Positions 41,435 to 50,167 of a stretch of DNA of 64,000 nucleotides are shown piece by piece. The DNA comes from Fen-1362 sp050012515 (GTDB lineage: Bacteria > Planctomycetota > Phycisphaerae > Sedimentisphaerales > Anaerobacaceae). Below the pieces are notes generated by a model that saw nothing but the letters and a program-made list of their open reading frames with translations, had not been told where the DNA came from and ran no database searches. A program made the translations under genes and the position numbers. How positions within the stretch are numbered: position 1 is the stretch's first letter; the number at the start of each line of letters is the position of its first letter. The stretch is taken from contig JBEKHA010000002.1 of the NCBI GenBank assembly GCA_050012515.1, forward strand, positions 124,001 through 188,000. Direction: 5' to 3'.

Positions 41435-42046
41435 ATGCTTGTTGTTATCGATTATAACGTTGGGAATGTAAAAAGCGTCTGCAATGCCTTCGACCACCTG
41501 GGTTGTCAGGTCGAGCTAAGCTGCAACCGCAGAAAGATTGAGGCCGCCTCGGCGCTGGTTCTGCCCGGTGTTGCTGCCTTCGGTTTCGCGGTAAACGCCC
41601 TCGGCTCGCTCGGTTCGGTAATCAAAGACCTTGCCCTGGGGGGTAAACCCCTGCTTGGTATCTGCGTGGGCTTTCAGATGCTTTTTGACAAAAGCTGCGA
41701 ATTCGGCACACACAATGGGCTGGGCCTGGTATCGGGCGATGTTGTTCCAATACCGCCCGGCCGGGTAATACCGCACATGGGCTGGAACAAGGTTGTATTG
41801 CCAAGTGATATGGCGTTGTTTGACGGCTTAGGAGGCGAAAAGCATTTCTATTTCGCGCATTCCTTCTGCGCAAATGTTACAGACAAGACCGCCAAAGTTG
41901 CCTATACCGATTATGGTTTCAAGCTGCCTGCGTCCATCCAGAAGGGTAATGTCTATGGCACACAGTTTCACCCCGAAAAAAGCGGCACGCAGGGTCTCCA
42001 GGTGCTTCGCAACTTCGCCCGGATTGCCAATGGGAGGGGTAACTGA
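41435..42046 (+). CDS. hisH: Imidazole glycerol phosphate synthase subunit HisH
   Basis: The 203-residue glutaminase subunit, feeding ammonia to HisF. VVIDYNVGNVKSVCNAFDHLG opens the class I amidotransferase fold; GICVGFQMLFDKS has the nucleophile cysteine, and FHPEKSG the catalytic His-Glu. It overlaps the hisF start by 1 nt (42046), so the two subunits are translationally linked. Confidence 0.96.
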   Translation: MLVVIDYNVGNVKSVCNAFDHLGCQVELSCNRRKIEAASALVLPGVAAFGFAVNALGSLGSVIKDLALGGKPLLGICVGFQMLFDKSCEFGTHNGLGLVSGDVVPIPPGRVIPHMGWNKVVLPSDMALFDGLGGEKHFYFAHSFCANVTDKTAKVAYTDYGFKLPASIQKGNVYGTQFHPEKSGTQGLQVLRNFARIANGRGN

Positions 42047-42810
42047 TGCTGACCAGAAGAATAATTCCTTGTCTTGATGTTAAAGATGGCCGGGTGGTAA
42101 AGGGCGTGCATTTTCTGAATCTTCGTGATGCCGGCGACCCGGTCGAGCTTGGTTCGCGTTATAGCGAGGACGGTGCCGACGAGCTTGTCTTTCTCGATAT
42201 CACCGCGACGATTCGCTCGCGAAAAACAATCGTTGACCTTGTTCGCAAAGTCGCCGAAAACGTCTTTATCCCGTTTACGGTAGGGGGAGGCATAAGTACC
42301 GTCGAGCAGATGGATGAACTCCTGCGAAGCGGCGCGGAGAAATGCTCCGTCAATACCGCTGCCGTAAAAAACCCCGATATTCTAACTCAGGCCGCCCAGC
42401 GATTCGGCAACCAGTGCGTCGTTCTTGCCATTGACGCCCGAAGGTCAAAAACCAGGGCGGGACACTGGCAGGTTACCGTTAAGGCGGGCACTGAGGCGAC
42501 CGATATCGACGCGGTCGAATGGGCGGTCGAGGGCGCAAAACGCGGCGCGGGTGAAATCCTGCTTACGAGTATGGATGCCGACGGCACACAGAAGGGCTAT
42601 GATATTGAATTGACCCGCGCGGTCGCCGATGCGGTCAATATCCCCGTAATCGCCTCGGGCGGCGCGGGCACTCTAGAACACCTTTACGACGCAGTAGTTA
42701 AGGGTCACGCCGAAGCCGTCCTTATGGCCTCAATCACTCATTTCGAGAGCTACACAATTACCCAGATGAAGGAATACCTCCGCGACCGCGGAATAGCCGT
42801 CAATCTTTGA
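42046..42810 (+). CDS. hisF: Imidazole glycerol phosphate synthase subunit HisF
   Basis: A 254-residue TIM-barrel cyclase that makes IGP and AICAR with HisH. IPCLDVKDGRVVKGVHF contains the catalytic aspartate (DVKDG), TVGGGIST and NTAAVKNP phosphate-binding elements, LTSMDADGTQKGYD carries the second catalytic aspartate. Standard length. The other histidine genes except hisG are outside the window. Confidence 0.97.
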   Translation: MLTRRIIPCLDVKDGRVVKGVHFLNLRDAGDPVELGSRYSEDGADELVFLDITATIRSRKTIVDLVRKVAENVFIPFTVGGGISTVEQMDELLRSGAEKCSVNTAAVKNPDILTQAAQRFGNQCVVLAIDARRSKTRAGHWQVTVKAGTEATDIDAVEWAVEGAKRGAGEILLTSMDADGTQKGYDIELTRAVADAVNIPVIASGGAGTLEHLYDAVVKGHAEAVLMASITHFESYTITQMKEYLRDRGIAVNL

Positions 42811-42851
42811 CAGCTCAAATCACTATCGAGAGAAAATGGCTTTTAGGTTAT

Positions 42852-42879
42852 TTGCCTTTGAAGCGGCTGATGTTATAAT
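42852..42879 (+). promoter_or_regulatory. Predicted promoter upstream of the GH10-like gene
   Basis: TTGCCT (42852-42857), 16-nt spacer, TATAAT (42874-42879), about 110 nt before the GTG start at 42989. The leader between them is filled by the 42901-42970 repeat. Confidence 0.5.
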
Positions 42880-42900
42880 CACGCGGAAAAGTTACAGGGG

Positions 42901-42970
42901 CATAAGTGCATAAGTCACAAGTGCACAAGAAAGGGCTTTTGCTCTTGTGCGCAGATGCTCTTGTGCTCTC
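42901..42970. repeat. Short repeats with inverted copies in the leader of the GH10-like gene
   Basis: Units GTGCATAA, GTCACAA, GTGCACAA follow each other every 7-8 nt, and their inverse (CTCTTGTGC, twice) comes 15-20 nt later, so GCACAAG/CTTGTGC can form a stem. It belongs to the inverted heptamer-like arrays described in the findings. Confidence 0.5.
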
Positions 42971-42988
42971 TGGAGTGAAAGGAATACC

Positions 42989-44452
42989 GTGAGATTTCAG
43001 ATTTTTAACAACGGCAAACAGATAACGGAATTTGCCCTTCACGGGGCGTATATGTTCGGCTCCGACGGCATGGCGATTCGCAAGGCGCAGGTCAGCTTTG
43101 TAGATGGCGTTCTGGAGTGCTACAAGCCAAGCGAGGAAACCGCCGGCGTGGCATTGCTGTGGCCCGTTGAAGGTTTCGGCAGGATTCTGCTTTCGACGAC
43201 CTGTCTGCCCGAAAGGCCTGAGCCGTATAATCTTAATCTGGAACTGACCCGCGGCCGGCTTATGCAAATCATCAATAAACGCGAGGACTGGTCGATTTTC
43301 GAAGATGCCGAAGATACCGCTGCGCTGTATGGCGATATCCAGGATTTGTTCATCAAGGCCATCCAGGAAATTGCTGACGGCCCAGTTGCTTCGCAGCTTG
43401 CCGACCAGGCGCTGCAAAAAGCGATGACGTTTTCAGAATCGCTGGCGGCCAAACATGCCAAGCTGCTTTTCGCGACAAGAGGTAAAAATCACGGGTTTGG
43501 CCGCGGCTGTCTCGGCTGCTGGGTTGACCCCAAACAGGTTACTAACCCGGCTTATCTCGAGCAATTGGCCGGCATATTCGGCCTGGCGATGGTGCCTTTC
43601 AACTGGGGACATATTGAGCTGGAAAGAGGTAAATACGACTTTTCAAAACTCGACGCCTGCATAACTCTGCTCAGCAAGAGGAAACTCGCAATTGGCGCGG
43701 GGCCTTTGCTTTGCTTTACCAAAGAATATCTGCCTAAGTGGCTGCTCGATAGCCAACCCGATTTTGAGAAGATTCGCGAGTACGCATACGAGTTTGTTTC
43801 AGCGGCGGCTGCCAGGTATGGCGGTATGGTCAGGACCTGGTGCGTTGTCAGCGGGCTTAACGCCTTTAATCATTTCGGATTCGGTTTCGAGCAGGTGCTG
43901 GAGATAACCCGCGCGGCCAACAGGGCGGTTAAGACCGCTTCCGAACGCGTGCTGCGGATAATAGAGGTCAGCAATCCCTGGGGCGAATATTACGGGCAGA
44001 CAGCCGACACAATTCCGCCGCTGGTATATATGGATATGGTCATCCAGAGCGGCATAAATTTCGACGCCTTCGGGCTTGCTATGCGTTTCGGCGCCGGCGA
44101 ATCGGGTATGCACGTCCGCGATATGATGCAGATTTCGGCGATTCTGGACTCCTACGCTCCTATATCAAGGCCGATGTATATCACGAATGTCGAGGTTCCC
44201 GGCCGTGATGGCGCTGCCGACGTTGCGGGTTTCTGGCATGGTCCGTGGGACAAGGTTAAACAGGCGGAATGGCTCGACCAGTTTTACAGGATAGCGCTCA
44301 GCAAGGCGTGCATTGACGGCGTTATGTATTCTAATTTCACCGACGTCGCGGATAGCGCGGTTTCCGAAAGCGGGCTTATGACGGCTGGACTCGAACCCAA
44401 GGAATCATACCTGGCGTTGAAGAGGTTCCGTGACCGTATCTTTGGCCGGTAA
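42989..44452 (+). CDS. GH10-like glycoside hydrolase-fold protein, divergent
   Basis: I choose GTG at 42989 with AAAGGA 5 nt upstream; the product is 487 residues without signal peptide. Residues 1-160 are an unassigned N-terminal domain with a beta-rich start. From about 180 the sequence follows a GH10 barrel: NWGHIELERGKYDFSKLD (about 205-222), then VVSG (286-289) at the usual WDVVNEA acid/base motif and ITNVEV (398-403) at the usual ITELD nucleophile motif. The acid/base glutamate is thus missing, while E402 could be the nucleophile. It may be a changed-mechanism enzyme or a sugar-binding relative. Confidence 0.7.
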   Translation: MRFQIFNNGKQITEFALHGAYMFGSDGMAIRKAQVSFVDGVLECYKPSEETAGVALLWPVEGFGRILLSTTCLPERPEPYNLNLELTRGRLMQIINKREDWSIFEDAEDTAALYGDIQDLFIKAIQEIADGPVASQLADQALQKAMTFSESLAAKHAKLLFATRGKNHGFGRGCLGCWVDPKQVTNPAYLEQLAGIFGLAMVPFNWGHIELERGKYDFSKLDACITLLSKRKLAIGAGPLLCFTKEYLPKWLLDSQPDFEKIREYAYEFVSAAAARYGGMVRTWCVVSGLNAFNHFGFGFEQVLEITRAANRAVKTASERVLRIIEVSNPWGEYYGQTADTIPPLVYMDMVIQSGINFDAFGLAMRFGAGESGMHVRDMMQISAILDSYAPISRPMYITNVEVPGRDGAADVAGFWHGPWDKVKQAEWLDQFYRIALSKACIDGVMYSNFTDVADSAVSESGLMTAGLEPKESYLALKRFRDRIFGR

Positions 44453-44464
44453 CGGATTATCGGT

Positions 44465-44800
44465 ATGAACAGAATTCAATTGTTTGCGTTTGTTGTTGCT
44501 TCCTGCCTGGCTGTCATTTTTGGCCTGTGCTTTACGGTGGGCAGCGTCAATGCGAAAAGCGGGATAACCGGAATTGAGCTGGAAAGCAGGATAAACCCGA
44601 ATGATGCTCCTGCGGCGGGTTTGATGATGTTGCCGGGCGTCGGGCCTGCAAGGGCACAGGCGATAATAAGTTATCGGGAACAGTTTCGACAAAGCGGCCG
44701 TGGTGATTTGGCGTTTCAGAATTGCAACGACCTCGACAATGTCAAAGGTATCGGGCCTGTCACGGTAAGCAATATGTGCGAACACTTGAAGTTTAGATGA
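44465..44800 (+). CDS. Secreted ComEA-like helix-hairpin-helix protein
   Basis: A 111-residue protein with an N-terminal signal or anchor helix (about 5-28) followed by a double helix-hairpin-helix unit: RINPNDAPAAGLMMLPGVGPARAQAIISYRE and LDNVKGIGPVTVSNMCEHL. This is the ComEA DNA-binding domain layout. In naturally competent bacteria ComEA binds incoming DNA outside the inner membrane; here no other competence gene is visible. It lies 12 nt after the GH10-like gene and 33 nt before the next gene. Confidence 0.85.
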   Translation: MNRIQLFAFVVASCLAVIFGLCFTVGSVNAKSGITGIELESRINPNDAPAAGLMMLPGVGPARAQAIISYREQFRQSGRGDLAFQNCNDLDNVKGIGPVTVSNMCEHLKFR

Positions 44801-44833
44801 CGGCATAACACAACATGGAGTTGAAATAATACT

Positions 44834-45322
44834 ATGGACGAATGGGTAATTGATAAGCCGCTGGGGCAATGCTGTGCCACAGGCAGGGTGATTGCGCCAG
44901 GTGAAGAATACTATGCTACCTTAGTGCAGACCGAACAGGGGTTTGCGAGGCGTGATTTTTGCGCCGAGGCATGGACGCAGCAGAAGCCGGAGGTCTTTTG
45001 TTACTGGAAGACCAAACTGCCGACGCCAGAACAGAAAAAGCAGTTGTTCGTTGATGACGATATGCTGATGGCGTTCTTTGAGCGGCTGGCGACAGAAACC
45101 GAGCAGGAAAAGGTTAATTTCCGTTTTGTCCTCACGCTTGTCCTGATGCGCAGACGCCGGCTCAAGTACGACTCGTCGCGGACACAGGACGGCAGGGAAA
45201 TCTGGCGATTGAGAATCACCGGCACACAGGATTTCGCCGAAGTGGTCAATCCCAATCTGGGTGAAGAGCAGGTTGCCCAGTTGACTTCCCAGATGGGGCA
45301 GATTTTGCAGGGAGAGCTGTAA
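44834..45322 (+). CDS. Conserved hypothetical soluble protein
   Basis: A 162-residue protein with no signal peptide or membrane segment. The N-terminus carries CCATGRVIAPGEEYYATL and, about 30 residues later, FCAEAW, so a small cysteine-based (perhaps zinc-binding) fold is possible. The rest is alpha-helical, with a basic LVLMRRRRLKYD segment. I do not recognise a family. Its stop directly abuts the next gene, suggesting a shared transcript with the lipoprotein gene and the ComEA-like gene upstream. Confidence 0.6.
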   Translation: MDEWVIDKPLGQCCATGRVIAPGEEYYATLVQTEQGFARRDFCAEAWTQQKPEVFCYWKTKLPTPEQKKQLFVDDDMLMAFFERLATETEQEKVNFRFVLTLVLMRRRRLKYDSSRTQDGREIWRLRITGTQDFAEVVNPNLGEEQVAQLTSQMGQILQGEL

Positions 45323-46153
45323 TTGTTAAATCGGTTTGTATTTTTAATGTTGATGCTATTTTTCATGGGCTGTGCCGTACAGCCGATGCGTCATTGCCCG
45401 GGCAAAACGACCGCTGACGAAGCGATTGCAGCATTGAAATCGCATCGTGAAAAAGCAGTTCCCGTTCGTGCGACGGGCCAGTGTCTTTTGCAGTATCACG
45501 CCGAAGGAAAAGTTCGCAAAGAAAATTTCCCAGTCAAACTATGGGTGAATCCTCCTGATGAAATTTACCTGCAGGGCGACATCGCTTTCGACGCGACCGG
45601 CCTGGTGTTCGGCTCAAACGTCGATGAATTCTGGTTCTGGCTCAAACCAAAAGAAGTCAGCTCGTACTGGTCTGGCGCCTGGTCGCAGGCGGGAATCTGG
45701 AATGGCCTCGCGGTCACCCCCGTGATAGCCCTTGAGGCCTTCGGCTCTGTCGATATACGTAATGGCGACTGGACGTTAAACTGTAATGGCAATCTCGACC
45801 TGCTCACTTTGCGTAGCGACCGCGGCATCATACTTCAAAAAATATATATCGAGCCGTGCGATTATGTGGTGAAAAAGATAGAGCGTTTTGACGAATCGGG
45901 CGATATTTATCTGAGAGCGGAATTTGCCGGCTATGAAAAAACAGCCGAAGGATTTTTAACTCCTTCGCGGATAAAAATAGTTGCCGTTTCCAAAGAAGGC
46001 GGCGAGGATTCCGCCGATATTTCGCTTTCATCCGTCAAACCGGCTCAATTGAGCGACCAGCAGAGGCAGCGGTTGTTTATAAAGCCTTTGCCGCGTGGTT
46101 TTGACCATATTTACCGGGTAATCGACGGCAAGACAATCGAACAGAAACAGTAA
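45323..46153 (+). CDS. Lipoprotein of unknown function
   Basis: The frame opens with a TTG at 45323; an ATG at 45347 or 45353 would still leave a signal peptide and lipobox FMGC. The mature part of about 255 residues is beta-rich, with FPVKLWVNPPDEIYLQGDIAFDATGLVFGSN, and resembles the LolA/LolB or DUF4292 style of lipoprotein-handling folds, but that is not conclusive. It follows the soluble protein gene without a gap. Outer-membrane or periplasmic location is expected. Confidence 0.65.
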   Translation: MLNRFVFLMLMLFFMGCAVQPMRHCPGKTTADEAIAALKSHREKAVPVRATGQCLLQYHAEGKVRKENFPVKLWVNPPDEIYLQGDIAFDATGLVFGSNVDEFWFWLKPKEVSSYWSGAWSQAGIWNGLAVTPVIALEAFGSVDIRNGDWTLNCNGNLDLLTLRSDRGIILQKIYIEPCDYVVKKIERFDESGDIYLRAEFAGYEKTAEGFLTPSRIKIVAVSKEGGEDSADISLSSVKPAQLSDQQRQRLFIKPLPRGFDHIYRVIDGKTIEQKQ

Positions 46154-46198
46154 TAATCCGTATATAAACGCAATACAAGTTTGAAAGGGAAAATTTTT

Positions 46199-47101
46199 GT
46201 GGGTAAGCTGAATTTGAAAGACAGATTACACAAGGGATTGTTTCTGCTCGACGGCGCTATGGGGACACAGTTGATTGGTCTGGGTATTGAGCCGGGTAAG
46301 TGCAGCGAATTGCTCAATTTTGAATCGCCGGGCCTGGTCCTGCGGATTCATAATAGCTATTTGAACGCAGGCAGCGACGCAATCATTACCAATACCTTCG
46401 GCGGCAGCGGTATCGCGCTTGCCCGACATGGGCTGGAAGAACGCGTCGCCGACATCAACTCAACCGGCGCTCAACTTGCTCGAAAGGCCGCTGGACAGAC
46501 AAAATATGTTCTCGGCGATATAGGCCCAAGCGGCGACTTCCTCGAACCACTCGGCAGCTTGAAGCCCGACCAGCTCAGGGGAATATTCGCTGACCAGGTA
46601 AAGGCGCTGCAGGCGGGGGGGGTCGATGGCTTTATCATCGAAACAATGGGCGCTGTCGATGAAGCGGTCGTCGCTGTCGAAGCGGTCAAATACTCTGGCT
46701 CAAATTTACCGGTTCTTGCGTCAATGTCTTTCGACAAACGCGGAGACGATTTCAGAACTATGATGGGCATCGATGTGAAAACCGCCGTCTCATCCCTTGT
46801 TGCCGCCGGCGCAGACGCAGTGGGCTTTAACTGCGGCACAATCTCCCTCGATGAATATGTTGACCTTGCCAAAAGATACGTCGCTACCGCTAAGGCAGTT
46901 AATCCGAAGGTCATTGTCTTCGCCGAACCAAACGCGGGCAAACCCGAATTATTCGACGGCAAAGCCGTCTATAAGGTAACGCCTGATGAGTTTGCCGATG
47001 CCGCGCAGAAAATCTACGCCACCGGCATAACCATCATCGGCGGCTGCTGCGGCACTTCCCCCGCTCATATCGAAGCCGTCAGCAAAAAACTGCGGAGTTG
47101 A
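46199..47101 (+). CDS. Homocysteine S-methyltransferase family protein
   Basis: I use the GTG at 46199 with AAAGGGA about 8 nt upstream. The 300-residue protein is a single homocysteine-methyltransferase barrel: LLDGAMGTQL near the start, TNTFGGSG, VGFNCGT (first zinc cysteine) and IGGCCGTSPAHI (the CC zinc pair). Compared with MetH it lacks the pterin, cobalamin and activation domains, so it may be a stand-alone methyltransferase or subunit of a split methionine synthase. A second Hcy-methyltransferase, fused to MTHFR, is at 50792. It is convergent with waaA. Confidence 0.88.
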   Translation: MGKLNLKDRLHKGLFLLDGAMGTQLIGLGIEPGKCSELLNFESPGLVLRIHNSYLNAGSDAIITNTFGGSGIALARHGLEERVADINSTGAQLARKAAGQTKYVLGDIGPSGDFLEPLGSLKPDQLRGIFADQVKALQAGGVDGFIIETMGAVDEAVVAVEAVKYSGSNLPVLASMSFDKRGDDFRTMMGIDVKTAVSSLVAAGADAVGFNCGTISLDEYVDLAKRYVATAKAVNPKVIVFAEPNAGKPELFDGKAVYKVTPDEFADAAQKIYATGITIIGGCCGTSPAHIEAVSKKLRS

Positions 47102-47103
47102 TT

Positions 47104-48408
47104 TTATTTCAACATCTTGCTGATGTTGTTTATTGTGCGTGCCGTCGCGCCCTGGTTTTTTCTGATTAGCTGTTGGCCGTTTTGGGCGATTCGTCGGGCA
47201 TAACCGGCATCGGTCAGGCATTTGGTCATTGCGTTGAATAATTCATCTGCGTCTTTAACTAAGATTGCGCCGTTGGCTTTCAATAAATCCTCCACGGCCT
47301 GTTTGAAATTAAACGCGTGCGGGCCAAAAATCGTGCATTTGCCGAGCGCCGCCGCCTCCATCATATCTGACCCGCCCATTGGTACTAACGACCTGCCCAC
47401 AAAGATCACCGTCGCAAGCGAATAAAACTTCCGTAAATCGCCCATCGTATCGCCGAGAAATACATTCCTGATTGCCGATTGCCGATTGTCGATTGTCGAT
47501 TGAATTGTTGCCGCTTTCAATTCGCTGTAACGAGTCAGTTCAAACCCTGCTTGTTTGATTAAATTTGCTACTTCATCAAATCTCTCCGGTTTTCGTGGAA
47601 CAATCGCAAGGCGTAAATCTTTGAATTGTTTTTGCTCAATCAGCCGTTTATAGACATCCAGAATAATCTGCTCTTCGTCGTCGCCTGTCGCGCCGGCAAC
47701 CCAGAGTCGTTCGTTCTTAAGGCCCAGTTGAGCCGCCAATACTTCAGCGCCATCAACCTTGTCTGTTACCTGTGCGGTATCGTATTTTACCAAACCGGTA
47801 ACGATAACATTTTCCGCAGGCATACCGAGCTGCCGGAATCTTTCTGCGTATTCTTCGCTCTGCGCAAGTGCGAGCGTAAGATTGCTAAATAACTTTCTCG
47901 TTACCGCTTTTATCAGGTTGTATCTTCTGAAACTTCGCTCGCTCAATCTGCCGTTGACGACTATTACGGGAATGCCCGATTGTTTTGCGATTCGCACAAG
48001 ATTAGGCCAGACCTCAAGCTCAATCAGCAGGCACATCGCGGGTCTGATGTTCGCGAACGCTCGTTTCATTGTTAGCGAAAAATCCATCGGGAAGTAAAAC
48101 ACGCTCAGTCGGCTGCCGAATAGCGCGTTTGCGCGGGCAAATCCTGTGTCGGTTGTGGTGCTGATTGCGATTTCGTAATCGGGGAATTTGGCTTCGAGTT
48201 CACGGATTAGCGTTGTCGTCGCATTGACCTCGCCGACGCTTACCGCGTGAATCCAGATGCATTTTTTGTCGGGTCTTTTGCGGCTTATTTTGCCGAAGCG
48301 ATTTGCCCACCCGGCACGGTATCGCCCGTACCGCAGCATCCGGTAAATAGCCATCGGGCTAACCGCCAAAAGCGCAATCAAATATGCGATGTCAATAAGC
48401 ACTGTCAT
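47104..48408 (-). CDS. waaA: 3-deoxy-D-manno-octulosonic acid transferase
   Basis: WaaA (KdtA) adds Kdo to lipid A. The 434-residue GT30 enzyme starts with a membrane-binding helix, then IWIHAVSVGEVNATTTLI with the catalytic E60, and LLIELEVWPNLVR. The C-terminal GT-B half has FVGRSLVPMGGSDMMEAAALGKCTIFGPH. Residues 301-315 (ATIQSTIDNRQSAIRN) are a foreign-looking insertion encoded by four 7-nt CAATCGR repeats, at a loop that varies in the family. Lipid A/core genes lpxK and hldE are 25 kb away. The gene is convergent with the methyltransferase. Confidence 0.94.
   Translation of the reverse strand: MTVLIDIAYLIALLAVSPMAIYRMLRYGRYRAGWANRFGKISRKRPDKKCIWIHAVSVGEVNATTTLIRELEAKFPDYEIAISTTTDTGFARANALFGSRLSVFYFPMDFSLTMKRAFANIRPAMCLLIELEVWPNLVRIAKQSGIPVIVVNGRLSERSFRRYNLIKAVTRKLFSNLTLALAQSEEYAERFRQLGMPAENVIVTGLVKYDTAQVTDKVDGAEVLAAQLGLKNERLWVAGATGDDEEQIILDVYKRLIEQKQFKDLRLAIVPRKPERFDEVANLIKQAGFELTRYSELKAATIQSTIDNRQSAIRNVFLGDTMGDLRKFYSLATVIFVGRSLVPMGGSDMMEAAALGKCTIFGPHAFNFKQAVEDLLKANGAILVKDADELFNAMTKCLTDAGYARRIAQNGQQLIRKNQGATARTINNISKMLK
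47470..47503 (-). repeat. In-frame CAATCGR heptamer array inside waaA
   Basis: Four to five tandem 7-nt units (CAATCGA, CAATCGA, CAATCGG, CAATCGG, CAAT on the minus strand). The same unit occurs in pepD (49639-49671). It adds about 12 residues to the protein without breaking the frame. Confidence 0.7.
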
Positions 48409-48591
48409 AATATGGGGATACTGTAACCAGTAGAGTGCGGCTTGTCAAAGTCAGGAATTGCGAAAGTTTGGTTGTAAAACATTTTATTGAACCGGTTTTA
48501 ATATTGCCCGGTTTATTTTGGCAAAATTTGCCGCCCGACCTGATTCTATTGACTTTTTGGCCTTTTTGCCGTATTAGAAAGGGGTTATTCG

Positions 48592-48665
48592 GTCCCCGTG
48601 GCGCAATTGGATAGCGTGTTGGCCTCCGAAGCCAAAGGTTGTGAGTTCGAATCTCACCGGGGATA
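48592..48665 (+). tRNA. tRNA-Arg (anticodon CCG)
   Basis: Complete cloverleaf: acceptor GTCCCCG/CGGGGAT (with a G-T first pair), D arm GCGC/GCGT, anticodon stem TTGGC/GCCAA with loop CTCCGAA, T arm GTGAG-TTCGAAT-CTCAC, discriminator A; CCA not encoded. Confidence 0.95.
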
Positions 48666-48692
48666 GTTTCCCAGAGCGTTTATTTATGGAAT

Positions 48693-50162
48693 ATGGATAT
48701 GTCAGCGGATAAAAAAATGTCTTTAAGTCAGGCTAAGGCAAAAAACGTCTGGGAGTTTTTCAGGCAAGTCAATCGTATCCCCCGTGGGTCAAAAAATGAA
48801 AAGCAGATTATGGATTGGCTCAAGACCGTCGCCAAAAGCCGCAATCTCCCTTGTCGCAGCGATGACGTCGATAATGTTATTATCGAGCTGCCTGCGACAA
48901 AGGGCTGCGAAAAGTCGCCAGCGGCCGTTCTTCAAAGCCACGTCGATATGGTCTGCGAAAAAACGCCCGAATCGAAACACGACTTCACCAAAGACCCCAT
49001 CGAATTAGTCGAACGCGATGGCTGGGTAACAGCTGACGGCACGACACTTGGCGCGGATAATGGAGTAGGCGTTGCGTTGTCTCTCGCTTTGATTGATGAA
49101 AAAATATCGCATCCAAAACTCGAATTACTTTTCACCGTAGATGAAGAAACGGGACTGACCGGCGCGAATGGTTTGAAGTCCGGCTTCATTACGGGCAAAT
49201 ACCTCATAAATCTAGACGGTGAAGACAAATCTTTCATCGTCGGCTGCGCGGGCGGCGAGCAGACCGAAATACGCCTGCCGCTGGAGTTTTCGCCCGTACC
49301 CGATTCGCTTGCCTGCTTCGACCTGAAAATCTCAGGCCTTCACGGCGGCCACTCAGGTATCGATATAGACAAGCAATACGCAAACGCAATTCGACTATTA
49401 GCAAGAACGCTAAAGTGTTTGCAGGAGTTTGATTTGCGCCTCTGTGATATCGAGGGTGGCACTGTTCATAATGCTATCCCGCGCGATGCAAAAGCGGTTA
49501 TCTGTTTCGATGCCTCAAAACTCAATGCCGTGAAAAAAACGCTTATTGAAATAGAATCATCTTTCAAAAAAGAATTTGCGAAAACCGAACCCAACCTGAA
49601 ACTCGAATCGATAAAAGCCACATTTCGACCAGCGTTATCAATCGGCAATCGGCAATCGACAATCGTCAATCTTCTTTCGTCTTTGCCTACCGGTGTTTAT
49701 CGAATGTCGCCCCAGTTTGAGGATATTGTCGAAGTGTCCAGCAACCTCGCCAAAGTCGCGATCCTTCGCGATGACAATCAATTGCTGATTTTGACCTCTC
49801 AAAGGAGTTTGGAAAAATCATCGCTTCAGGAAATCACCGCCAAAATTACAGCACTGGCAAAATCAGCAGGCGCAAAAGTAGAAACGGTAGGTGGATACCC
49901 ATCCTGGAAACCCGATGTTAATTCATCGCTGCTTAAACGCGCAAAAGAAATTTACAGGAAGCTCAATAATAAAGAGCCGGAGGTGAAGGTTGTTCACGCC
50001 GGTCTTGAGCCGGCTGTTATTGGCGAGAGATTGCCGGCTATTGAGATGATTTCCATCGGCCCCACAATCAAAAACCCCCATTCACCCAACGAACGCGTCG
50101 AAATTGCTTCCGTTGATGCTGTCTGGCAGTTTTTGATTGAGTTAATACCATCGCTTGGATAG
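48693..50162 (+). CDS. pepD: Aminoacyl-histidine dipeptidase (peptidase D, M20C)
   Basis: A 489-residue zinc dipeptidase that splits Xaa-His and other dipeptides. Metal and catalytic residues are visible: H83 and D85 in QSHVDMVCEK, D122 in LGADNGVG, E151-E152 in VDEETGLTGANGL. The lid/dimerisation domain (about 205-390) includes HGGHSGIDI. Residues 316-326 (SIGNRQSTIVN) come from a CAATCGR heptamer array like the one in waaA. The start is the ATG at 48693 or 48699. It follows tRNA-Arg by 28 nt and is convergent with thyX. Confidence 0.93.
   Translation: MDMSADKKMSLSQAKAKNVWEFFRQVNRIPRGSKNEKQIMDWLKTVAKSRNLPCRSDDVDNVIIELPATKGCEKSPAAVLQSHVDMVCEKTPESKHDFTKDPIELVERDGWVTADGTTLGADNGVGVALSLALIDEKISHPKLELLFTVDEETGLTGANGLKSGFITGKYLINLDGEDKSFIVGCAGGEQTEIRLPLEFSPVPDSLACFDLKISGLHGGHSGIDIDKQYANAIRLLARTLKCLQEFDLRLCDIEGGTVHNAIPRDAKAVICFDASKLNAVKKTLIEIESSFKKEFAKTEPNLKLESIKATFRPALSIGNRQSTIVNLLSSLPTGVYRMSPQFEDIVEVSSNLAKVAILRDDNQLLILTSQRSLEKSSLQEITAKITALAKSAGAKVETVGGYPSWKPDVNSSLLKRAKEIYRKLNNKEPEVKVVHAGLEPAVIGERLPAIEMISIGPTIKNPHSPNERVEIASVDAVWQFLIELIPSLG
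49639..49671 (+). repeat. In-frame CAATCGR heptamer array inside pepD
   Basis: CAATCGG, CAATCGG, CAATCGA, CAATCGT, CAATC: four and a half 7-nt units, same unit as in waaA but on the opposite strand relative to the window. It encodes about 11 residues in a non-catalytic region. Confidence 0.7.
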
Positions 50163-50167
50163 CGATA

